A DNA stretch of 64,000 bases from Magnolia sinica (taxonomy: Eukaryota > Streptophyta > Magnoliopsida > Magnoliales > Magnoliaceae). The DNA is taken from contig NC_080573.1 in the NCBI RefSeq assembly GCF_029962835.1, positions 33,349,001-33,413,000 of the forward strand, written 5' to 3'. Of this stretch, positions 10,082 through 22,971 are shown one piece after another. Numbering within the stretch: the stretch's first letter is position 1; each line of letters starts with the position of its first letter. The notes beneath the pieces were generated by a model. The model was not told where the DNA came from. It saw only the letters and a program-made list of their open reading frames with translations, and did not search any database. The translations under genes were made by a program, and so were the position numbers.

Positions 10082-13000
10082 TAAACCTATTCTCAAAACC
10101 CAAAACCTATAACTATAACCTAAACCTAAACCTATAACCTTAACCTTAACATATAACCTTAACCTAAACCTAAACCTATAACCTAAACCTATTCTCAAAT
10201 CCCTAAACCTAAACCTAAACCCATAACCTAAACCTATTCTCAAAGACCTAAACCTAAACCTAAACCTTAATGTATTCTCAAATCCCTAAACCTTAACCTA
10301 CACCTAATCCTAATCTCAACTCCCTAGCCTAAACCAAAACCTAAACTTGAAAACCCAAACCTAAAAACGATCCCGAACCCGAACCCGATTTCCTAAACCA
10401 AAACCTTCACTTATTCTCAATTCCCTAAAGCGAAAACCTATAACCTAACCTAAACCTATACTTATAACCTAAACCTATTCTCAAATCCCAAAACAAATAA
10501 TTATAACCTAAACCAAAACCTATAACCTTAACCATAACATATAACCTTAACCTAAACCTAAACCTATAACTTAAACCTATTCACAAATCCCTAAACCTAA
10601 ACCTAAACCAATAACCCAAACCTATTCTCAAATCCCTAAACCTAAACCTAAACCTTAATGTATTCTCAAATGCCTAAACCTAAACCTACACCTAATCCTA
10701 ATCTCAACCCCCTAGCCTAAACCTAAACCTAAACTTGAAAACCCAAACCTAAACACGGTCCCGAACCCGAACCCGATTTTCAAAACCTAAACCTTGACCT
10801 ATTCTCAATTCCCTAAAGCTATAACCTATAACCTAACCCAAACCTATACTTATAACCTAAACCTATTCTCAAATCCCAAAACCTATAAGCTAAACCATAA
10901 CCTAAACCTATAACCTATAACCTATAACCTGAACCTATAACCTATTCTCAATTCCCTAAAGCTATAACCTATAACCTAACCTAAACCTATACTTATAACC
11001 TAAACCTATTCTTAAATCCCAAAACCTATAACCATAACCTAAACCTTAACCAAAAACTTATAACCTAACCTAAACCTAAACCTATAAACTTAACCTAAAC
11101 CTAAAACTATAACCTTAACCTTAACATATAACCTTAACCTTAACCTAAACTTATAACCTAAACCTATTCTCAAATCCCTAAACCTAAACCTAAACCTACA
11201 ACCTAAACCTATTCTGAAATCCCTAAACCTAAACCTAAACCTAAACCTTAATGAATTCTCAAATGCCTAAACCTAGACCAACACCTAATCCTAATCTCAA
11301 CTCCCTAGCCTAAACCTAAACCTAAACTTGAAAACCCAAACCTAAACCCAGTCCCGAACCCGAACCCGAACCCGATTTCTTAAACCTAAACCTTGACCTA
11401 TTCACAATGCCCTAAAGCTATAACCTATAAACTAACCAAAACCTATACTCATAACCTAAACCTATTCTCAAATCTCAAAATCTATAACTATAACCTAAAC
11501 CTTAACCAAAAACCTATAACCTAACCTTAACCTAAACCTATAAACTTAACCTAAACCTAAACCTATAACCTTAACTTTAACATAAAACCTTAACCTAAAC
11601 CAAAACTTATAACCTAAACCTAAACCTAAACCTATAACCTAAACCTATTCTCAAATCCCTAAACCTAAACCTAAACCTTAATGTATTCATAAATCCCTAA
11701 ACCTAAACCTACACCTAATCCTAATCTCAACTCCCTATCCTAAACCTAAACCTAAACTTGAAAACCCAAACCTAAACCCGACCCCGAACCCGAACTCGAT
11801 TTCCTAAACCTAAACCTTGACCTATTCTCAATGCCCTAAAGTTATAACCTATAACCTAACCTAAACCTATACTTATAACCTAAAGCTATTCTCAAATCCC
11901 AAAACCTATAAATATAACCTAAACCTAAACCTATAACCTTAACCTTAACATATAACCTTAACCTAAACCTAAACCTATTCTCAAATCCCTAAACCTAAAC
12001 CTAAACATATACCCTAAACCTATTCTCAAATACCTAAACCTAAACCTAAACCTTAATGTATTCTTAAATCCCTAAACCTAAACCTACACCTAATCCTAAT
12101 CTGAAATCCTTAGCCTAAACCTAAACCTAAACTTGAAAATCCAAACCTAAACCCGATCCCGAACCCGAACCCGATTTCCTAAACCTAAACCTTGACCTAT
12201 TCTCAATTCCCTAAATCGATTACCTATAACCTAACCTAAACCTATACTTATAACCTAAACCTATTCTCAAATCCCAAAACCTATAACTATAGCCTAAACC
12301 TAAACCTATAACCTCAACCTTAATATATAACCTAAACCTAAACCTACACCTAATCCTAATCTCAAGTCCCTATCCTAAACCTAAACCTAAACTTGAAAAC
12401 CCATACCTAAACCCAGTACCGAACCCGAACCCGATTTCCTAAACCTAAACCTTGACATATTCTCAATTCCCTAAAGCTATAACCTATAACCTAACCTAAA
12501 CCTACACTTATAACATAAACCTATTCTCAAATCCCAAAACCTATAACCTAAACCAGAACCTATAAACCTATGGCATAAACCTATAACATAACCTGAACCT
12601 ATAACCTATTCTCAAGTCCCTAAAGCTATAACCTATAACCTAACCTAAACCTATACTTATAACCTAAACCTATTCTCAAATACCAAAACCTATAACTATA
12701 ACCTAAACCTTACCCAAAAACCTAAAACCTAACATAAACTTAAACCTATAAACTTAACCTAAACCTAAACCTATAACCTTAACCTTAACATATAACCTTA
12801 ACCTAAACCTAAACTTATAACCTAAACCTATTCTCAAATCACAAAGCCTAAACCTAAACCTATAACCTAAACCAATTCTCAAATCCCTAAATATAAACCT
12901 AAACCTTAATGTATTCTCAAATCCCGAAACCTAAACCTACACCTAATCCTAATCTCAACTCCCTAGCCTAAACCTAAACCTAAACTTGAAAATCCAAACC

Positions 13001-16000
13001 TAAACCCGATCCCGAACCCGAACCCGATTTCCTAAACCTAAACTATGACCTATTCTCAATGCCCTAAAGCTATAAACAATAACCTAACCTAAACCTATAC
13101 TTATAAACTAAACCTATTCTCAAATCCCAAAACCTATAACTATAACCTAAACCTAAACCTATAACCTTAACCTTAACATATAACCTTAACCTAAACCTAA
13201 ACCTATAACCTAAACCTAATCTCAAATCCCTAAACTTATTCTCAAATCCTTAAACCTAAAACCTAAACCTATTCTCAAATACCTAAACCTAAACCTAAAC
13301 CTCAATGTATTCTCAAATCCCTAAACCTAAACCTACACCTAATCCTAATCTCAACTCCCTAGCCTTAACATAAACCTAAACTTGAAAACCCAAACCTAAA
13401 CCAGATACCGAACCCGAACCCAATTTCCTAAACCTAAACCTTGACCTATTCTCAATTCCCTAAAGCGATAACCTATAACCTAACCTAAACCTATACTTAT
13501 AACCTAAACATATTCTCAAATCCCAAAACCTATAACTATAACCTAAACCTAAACCTATAACCTTAACCTTAACATATAACCTTAACCTAAACCTAAACCA
13601 ATAAACTAAACCTATTCTCAAATCCCTAAACCTAAACTTAAACCTTAATGTATTCACAAATGCCTAAACCTAAACCTACACCTAATCCTAATTTCAACTC
13701 CCCAGCCTAAACCTAAACCCAAACTTGTAAACCCAAACCTAAAACCGGTCCCGAACCCGAACCCGAACTCGATTTCCTAAACCTAAACCTTGACCTATTC
13801 TCAATTCCCTAAAGCTATAACCTATAACCTAACCTAGACCTATACATATAACCTAAACCTATTCTCAAATCCCAAAACCTATAACCTATAACCTATAACC
13901 TGAACCTATAACCTATTCTCAATTCCCTAAAGCTATAACCTATAACCTAACCTAAACATATACTTATAACATAAACGTATTCTCAAATCCCAAAACCTAT
14001 TACTATAACCTAAACCTTAACCAAACACCTATAACCTAACTTAAACCTAAACCTATAAACTTAACCTAAACCTAAACCTATAACCTTAACCTTAACATAT
14101 AACCTTAACCTAAACCGAAACTTATAGCCTAAACCTATTCTCAAATCCCTAAACCTAAACCTAAACCTATAACCAAAACCTATTCTCAAATCCCTAAACA
14201 TAAACCTAAACCTTAATGTATTCTCAAATCCCTAAACCTAAACCTACACCTAATCCTAATCTCAACTCCTTAGCCTAAACCTAAACCTAAACTTGAAAAC
14301 CCAAACCTAAACCCTATCCCGAACCTGAACCCAATTTCCTAAACCTAAACCTTCACGTATTCTCAATGCCCTAAAGCTATAACCTATAACCAAACCTAAA
14401 CCTATATTTATAAACTAAACCTATTCTCAAATCTTTTAACCTATAACTATAACCTAAACCTAAACCTATAACCTTAACCTCAACATATAACCTTAACCTA
14501 AACCTAAACCTATAACCTAAACCTATTCTCAAATCCCTAAACTTAATCTCAAATCCTTAAACCTAAAACCTAAACCTATTTTCAAATACCTAAACCTAAA
14601 CCTAAACCTTAATGTATTCTCAAATCCCTAAACCTAAACCTACACCTAATCCTAATCTCAACTCCCTAGCCTTAACCTAAACCTAAACTTGAAAACCCAA
14701 ACCTAAACTAGATCCCGAACCCGAACCTGATTTCCTAAACCTAAACCATGACCTATTCTCAATTCCCTAAAGCGATAACCTATAACCTAACCTATACCTA
14801 TACTTATAACCTAAACCTATTCTCAAATCCCCAAACCTAAAACTATAACCTAAACCTAAACCTATAACCTTAACCTTAACATATAACCTTAACCTAAACC
14901 TAAACCTATAACCTAAACCTATTCTCAAATCCCTAAACCTAAACCTAAATCTTAATGTATTCTCAAACGCCTAAAACTAAACCTACACCTAATCCTAATC
15001 TCACCTCCCTAGCCTAAACCTAAACCTAAACTTGAAAACCCAAACCTAAACCCGATCCTGAACCCGAACCCGATTTCCTAAACCTAAACCTTGACCTATT
15101 CTCAATTCCCTAAAGCAATAACCTATAACCGAACCTAAACCTATACTTATAACCTAAACCTATTCTCAAATCCCAAAACCTATAAGCTAAACCATAACCT
15201 AAACCTATAACTTATAACCTATAACCTGAACCTATAGCCTATTCTCAATTCCCTAAAGCTATAACTTATAACCTAGCCTAAACCTATACTTATAACCTAA
15301 ACCTATTCTCAAATCCAAACACCGATAACCATAACCTAAACCTTAACCGAAAACCTATAACCTAACCTAAACCTATACCTATAAACGTAACCTAAACCTA
15401 AACCTATAACCTTAGCTTTAACATATAACCTTAACCTAAACCTAAACTTATAACCTAAACCTATTCTCAAATCCCTAAACCTAAACCTAAACCTAAACCT
15501 ATAACCTAAACCTATTCTCAAATCCCTAAACCTAAACCAAAACCTTAATATATTCTCAAATCCCTAAACCTAAACCCACACCTAATCCTAAAATCAACTC
15601 CCTAGCCTAAACCAAAACATAAACTTGAAAAGTCAAACCTAAACCCGATCCCGAACCCGAACCCGATTTCCTAAACCTAAACCTTGACTTATTCTCAATG
15701 CCCTAAAGCTATAACCTATAACCTAACCTAAACCTATACTTATAAACTAAACCTATTCTCAAATCCCAAAACCTATAACTATAACCTAAACCTAAACCTA
15801 TAACTTTAACCTTAAAATATAACCTTAACCTAAACCTAAACTTATAACATAAACCTATTCTGAAATCCCTAAACCTAAACCTAAACCTACTCTCAAACCC
15901 CTAAACCTAAACCTAAACCTTAATGTACTCTCAAATCCCTAAACCTAAACCTACACCTAATTCTAATCTCAACTCCCTAGCCTAAACCTAAACCTAAACT

Positions 16001-19000
16001 TGAAAACCCAAACCTAAACCCGATCCCGAACCCGAACCCGATTTCCTAAACCTAAACCTTGACCTATTCTCAATGCCCTAAAGCTATAACCTATAACCTA
16101 ACTTAAACCTATACTTATAACCTAAACCAATTCTCGAATCCCAAAACCTATAAGTATAACATAAATCTAAACCTATAACCTTAACCTTAACATATAACCT
16201 TAACCAAACCTAAACTTATAACCTAAACCTATTCTCAAATCCCTAAACCTAAACCAAAACTTATAACCGAAACCTATTCTCAAATCCCTAAACCTTAATG
16301 TATTCTCAAATGCCTAAACCTAAACCTACACCTAATCCTAATCTCAACTCCCTAGCCTAAACCTAAACCTAAACATGAAAACCCAAACCTAAACCCTGTC
16401 CCGAACCCGAACCCGATTTTCTAAACCTAAACCTTAACCTATTCTGAATTCCCTAAAGCTATAACCTATAACCTAACCTAAACCTATACTTATAACCTAA
16501 ACCTATTCTCAAATACCAAAACCTATAACCTAACCTAAACCTAAACCTAAACCTATAAACTTAACCTAAACCAAAACCTATAACCTTAACCTAAACATAT
16601 AACCTTTACTCAAAACTAAACTTATAACCTAAACCTATTCTCAAATCCCTAAACCTAAACCTAAACCTATAACCTAAACCTATTCTCAAATACCTAAACC
16701 TAAACCTAAACCTTAATGTATTCTCAAATCCCTAAACCTAAACCTCCACCTAATCCTAATCTCAACTCCCTAGCCTAAACCTACACCTAAACATGATAAC
16801 CCAAACCTGAACCGGATCCCGAACCCGAACCCGATTTCCTAAACCTAAACCTTGACCTATTCTCAATTCCCTAAAGCTATAACCTATAACCTAACCTAAA
16901 CCTATACTTATAACCTAAACATATTCTTAAATCTCAAAACCTATAACCATAACCTAAACCTTAACCAAAAACCTATAACCTAACCTAAACCTAAACCTAT
17001 AAACTTAACTAAAACCTAAACCTATAACCTTAACCTTAACATATAATTTTAACCTAAACCTATACTTATAATCTAAACCTATTCTCAAATCCCTAAACCT
17101 AAACCTAAACCTATACCCTAAACCTATTCTCAAATCCCTAAACCTAAACCTAAACCTTAATGTATTCTCAAATGCCAAAACCTAAACCTACACCTAATCT
17201 TAATCTTACACCCAAGCCTAAACCTAAACCTAAACTTGAAAACCTGAACCTAAACCCGGTCCCGAACACGAACCCGATTTCTGAAACCTAAACCTTCACC
17301 TATTCTCAATGCCCTAAAGCTATAACCTATAACCTAACCTAAACCTATACTTATAACCTAAACCTATTCTCAAATCCCAAAACCTATAACCATAACCTAA
17401 ACCTTAACCAAAAACCTATAACCTAACCTAAACCTTAACCTATGAACTTAACCTAAACCTAAACCTATAACCTTAACCATAACATTTAACCTTAACCTAA
17501 ACCTAAACTTACAACCTAAACCTATTCTCAAATCCCTAAACCTAAATCTAAACCTATAACCTAAACCTATTCTTAAATTCCTAAACCTAAACCTAAACCT
17601 TAACGTATTCTCAAATGCCTAAACCTAAACCTAAACTTGAAAACCCAAACTTAAACCCCGTCCTTTACCCGAACCCGATTTTCTAAACCTAAACCTTGAC
17701 CTATTCTCAATGCCCAAAAGCTATAACCTATAACCTATCCTAAACCTATACTTATAACCTAAACCTATTCTAAAATCCGAAAACCTAAAACTATAACCTA
17801 AACCTTAACCAAAAACCTATAACCTAAGCTAAACCTAAACCTATAAACATAACCTAAACCTAAACCTATAACCTTAACCTAAACCTATTCTCAAATCCCT
17901 AAACCTAAACCTAAACCTATAACCTAAACCTATTCTCAAATCCCTAAACCTAAACCTACACCTAATACTAATCTCAACTCCCTAGCCTTAACCAAAACCT
18001 AAACTTGAAAACCCAAACCTAAACCAGATCCCGAACCCGAACCCGATTTCATAAACCTAAACCTTGACCTATTCTTAATTCCCTAAAGCGATAACCTATA
18101 ACCTAACCTAAACCTAGACTTATAACCTAAACCTAATCTCAAATCCAAAAACCTATAACTATAACCTAAACCTAAACCTATAACCTAAACTTATTCTCAA
18201 ATCCCTAAACCTAAACCTAAACCTTAATGTATTCTCAAATGCCTAAACCAAAACCTACACCTAATCCTAATCTCAACTCCCTAGCCTAAACCTAAACCTA
18301 AACTTGAAAACCCAAACCTAAACTCGGTCCCAAACCCAAACCCGATTTCCTAAACCTATACCTTGACCTATTCTCAATTCCCTAAAGCGATAACCTATAA
18401 CCTAACCAAAACCTATACTTATAACCTAAACCTACTCTCAAATCCCAAAACCTATAACCTAAACCATAACCTAAACCTATAACCTATAACCTATAACCTG
18501 AACCTATAACCTATATTCAATTCCCTAAAGCTATAACCTATAACCTAACCTAAACCTATACTTATTACCTAAACCTATTCTCAAATCCCAAAACCTTTAA
18601 CCAAAAACCTATAACCTAACCTAAACCTAAACCTATAAACTTAACCTAAACCTAAACATATAACCTTAATCTTAATATATAACCTTATCCTAAACCTAAA
18701 CTTATAACCTAAACCTATTCTCAAATCCCTAAACCTAAACCTAAACCTATAACCAAAACCTATTCTCAAATACTTAAACCTAAACTTAAACCTTAATGTA
18801 TTCTCAAATGCCTAAACCTAAACCTACACCAAATCCTAATCTCACTCCCTAGCCAAAACCTAAACCTAAACTTGAAAACCCAAACCTAAACCCGGTCCCG
18901 AACCCGAACCCGATTTCCTAAACCTATACCTTGATCAATTCTCAATGCCCTAAAGCTATAACCTATAACCTAACCTAAACCTATACTTATAACCTAAACC

Positions 19001-22000
19001 CGGTCCCGAACCCGAACCCGATTTCCTAAACCTATACCTTGACCTATTCTTAATGCCCTAAAGCTATAACCTATAACCTAACCTAAACCTATACTTATAA
19101 CCTAAACCTATTCTCAAATCTCAAAACCTATAACTATAACCTAAACCTTAACTAAAAACCTATAACCTAACTTAAACCTAAACATATAAACTTAACCTAA
19201 ACCTAAACCTATAACCTTAGCCTTAACATATAACCTTCACCTAAACCAAAACTTATAACCTAAACCTATTCTCAAATCCCTAAACCTAAACCTAAACCTA
19301 TAACCTAAACCTATTCTCAATTCCCTAATCCTAAACCTAAACCTTAATGTATTCTCAAATTCCTAAACCTAAACCGACACCTAATCCTAATCTCAACTCC
19401 CTAGCCTAAACCAAAACCTAAACTTGAAAACCCAAACCTAAACACGATCCCGAACCCGAACCCGATCTCCTAAACTTAAAACCTTGACCTATTCTCAATG
19501 CCCTAAAGCTATAACCTATAACCTAACCTAAACCTATACTTATAAACTAAACCTATTCTCAAATCCCAAAACCTATAACTATAACCTAAACCTAAACCTA
19601 TAACCTTAACCTTAACATATAACATTAATGTAAACCTAAACCTATAACATAAACCTATTCTCTTATCCCTAAACCAAAACCTAAACCTATAACGTAAACC
19701 TATTCTCAAATACCTAAACCTAAACCTAAACCTAAACCTTAATGTATTGTCAAATCCCTAAACCTAAACCTACACCTAATCCTAATCTCAACTCCCTAGC
19801 CTAAACCTAAACCTAAACTTCATAACCCAAACCTAAACCCGATCCCGAACCCGAACCCAATTTCCTAAACTGAAACCTTGACCTATTCTCAATTCCCTAA
19901 AGCGATAACTTATAACCTAAACTAAACCTATACTTATAACCTAAACCAATTCTCAAATCCCAAAGCCTATAACTATAACCTAAACCTAAACCTATAACCT
20001 TAACCTTAACATATAACCTTAACCTAAACCTAAACTTATAACCTAAACCTATTCTCAAATCCCTAAACCTAAACCTAAACCTATAATCAAAACCTATTCT
20101 AAAATCCCTAAACCTTAATGTATTCTCAAATCCCTAAACCTAAACCTACACCTAATCCTAATCTCAACTCCCTAGCCTAAACATAAACCTAAACATGAAA
20201 ACCCAAACCTAAACCCTGTCCCGAACTCGAACCCGATTTCATAAACCTAAACCATGACCTATTCTCAATTCCCTAAAGCTATAACCTATAACCTAACCTA
20301 AACCTATACTTATAACCTAAACCTATTCTCAAATCCCAAAACCTATAACCATAACCTAAACCTTACCCAAAAACCTATAACCCAACCTAAACCTAAACCT
20401 ATAAACTTAACCTAAACCTAAACCTATAACCTTAACCTTAACATATAACCTTAACCAAAACCAAAACTTATAACATAAACCTATTCTCAAATCCCTAAAC
20501 CTAAAACTAAACCTTAATGTACACTCAAATCCCTAAACCTAAACTTACACCTAATCCTAATCTCAACTCCCTAGCCTAAACCTAAACCTAAACTTGAAAA
20601 CCCAAACCTAAACCCGATCCCGAACCCGAACCCGATTTCCTAAACCTAAACCTTGACCTATTCTCAATGCCCTAAAGCTATAACGTATAACCTAACCTAA
20701 ACCTATACTTATAACCTAAACCTATTCTCGAATCCCAAAACCTATAACTATAACCTAAACCTAAACCTATAACCTTAACCTTAATATATAACCTTAACCT
20801 AAACCTAAACCTATAACCTAAACCTATTCTCAAATCTCTAAACCTAAACCTAAACCTATAACCTAAACCTATTCTCAAATACCTAAACCTAAACCTAAAC
20901 CTTAATGTATTCTCAAATCCCTAAACCTAAACCTACACCTAATCCTAATCTCAACTCTCCAGCCTAAACCTAAACCTAAACTTAAAAACCCAAACCTAAA
21001 CCCGGTCCCGAACCCGAACCCGATTTCCTAAACCTAAACCTTGACCTATTCTCAATGCCCTAAAGCTATAACCTATAACCTAACCTAAACCTATACTTAT
21101 AACGTAAACCTATTCTCGAATCCCAAAACCTATAACTATAACCTAAACCTAAACCTATAACCTTAACCTTAACATATAACCTTAACCTAAACCTAAACCT
21201 ATAACCTAAACCTATTCTCAAATCTCTAAACCTAAACCTAAACCTATAACCTAAACCTATTCTCAAATACCTAAACCTTAATGTATTCTCAAATCCCTAA
21301 ACCTAAACCTACACCTAATCCTAATCTCAACTCTCCAGCCTAAACCTAAACCTAAACTTGAAAACCCAAATCTAAACCCGGTCTCGAACCCGAACCCGAT
21401 TTCCTAAACCTAAACCTTGACCTATTCTCAATTCCCTAAAGCTATAACCTATAACCTAACCTAAACCTATACTTATTACCTAAACCTATTCTCAAATCCC
21501 CAAACCTATAACATAAGCCATAACCTAAACCTATAACCTATAACCTATAACCTGAACCTATAACCTATTCTCAATTCCCTAAAGCTATAACCTATAACCT
21601 AACCTAAACCTATACTTATAACCTAAACCTATTCTCAAATCCCAAAACCTCTAAGTATAACTTAAACCTTAACCGAAAACCTATAACATAACCTAAACCT
21701 AAACCTGTAAACTTAACCTAAACCTAAACCTATAACCTTAACCTTAACATATAACCTTAACCTAAACCTAAACCTATTCTCAAATCCCTAAACCTAAACC
21801 TAAACCTATAACCTAAACCTATTCTCAAATCTCTAAACCTAAACGTAAACCTTAATGTATTCTCAAATCCCTAAACCTAAACCTACACCTAATCCTAATT
21901 TCAACTCCCTAGCCTAAACCTAAACCTAAACTTGATCTATTCTCAATTCCCTAAAGCTATAACTTATAACCTAAACCTAAACCTATAACCCTAACCTAAA

Positions 22001-22930
22001 CCTAAAACCTAAACCTATAGCTAAAGCTAAACCTATAGCCTTAACCTAAACCAAAAGCTATAACCTAAACCTTAACCTATAACCTATAACCTGTAACCTA
22101 AACTTATAACCTATAACCTAACCTAAACCTATACTTATAACCTAAACCTATTCTTAAATCCCAAAACCTATAAACTTAACCTAAACCTTAACATATAACC
22201 TTACCCTTAACATATAACCTTAACCTAAATGTAAACCTATAACCTAAACCTATTCTCAATTCCCTAAACCTAAACCTATAACCTAAACCTATTCTCAAAT
22301 CCCTAAACCTTAATGTATTCTCAAATCCCTAAACCTAAACCTACACCTAATCCTAATCTCAACTCCCTAGCCTAAACCTAAACCTAAACTTGAAAACCCA
22401 AACCTAAACCCGGCCCCGAATCCGAACCCGATTTTCTAAACCTAAACCATGACCTATTCTCAATTCCCTAAAGCTTTTACCTATAACCTAAACCTATTCT
22501 CAAATTCCAAAACTTATAACTATAACCTAAACCTAAACCAAAAACCTATAACCTAACCTAAAACTAAACCTATAAACTTAACCTAAACCTAAACCTATAA
22601 CCTTAACCTTAGCATATAACCTTAACCTAAACCTAAACCTATAACTTAAACCTATTCTAAAATCCCTAACCCTAAACCTAAACCTATTCTCAAATCCCTA
22701 AACCTAAACCTAAACCTAAACCTTAATGTATTCTCAAATCCTAAACCTAAACCTAAACCTATAACCTATAACCTATAATCTATAACCTAAACTCAAATCC
22801 CCTAAACCTAAACCTACACCTAATCCTAATCTCAACTCCAATTCCCTAAACTTAAACCTAAACTTATACCTAGTCTCTATTCCCTAAACCTAAACATATA
22901 ATCTAAACCTATAACCTAGCCTAATCTTAA
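10082..22930. repeat. telomere-like satellite array, main block (about 12.8 kb)
   Basis: Almost entirely built from CCTAAA, CCTATAA and CCTTAA words on the plus strand, so G is nearly absent from this strand. A higher-order unit is visible through the recurring marker CCCGAACCCGAACCCGATTT, seen about 29 times. Spacings are mostly near 385 bp, with several near 590 bp that include an extra roughly 205-bp block. Neighbouring units can be nearly identical (20678-20878 versus 21066-21266, exactly 388 bp apart), which suggests recent local amplification. It resembles degenerate plant telomeric DNA (CCCTAAA) but has no long run of the exact 7-mer. Open frames inside it are repeat artefacts. Confidence 0.92.
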
Positions 22931-22971
22931 AGTTATTTCCGTAAACTGACTTTAGTCATTTCATTGTAGAC

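Noticed and set aside
10061..21266. Minus-strand frames of 60-66 codons with IGLGYRFRFRFR-type protein inside the satellite
   Set aside because: They are translations of the TTTAGG-type repeat, recur with the repeat period and have no start context or composition of a real protein.
431..22930. True chromosome end (functional telomere)
   Set aside because: There is no long uninterrupted CCCTAAA run, the array is internal with unrelated sequence on both sides, and the repeats are degenerate.
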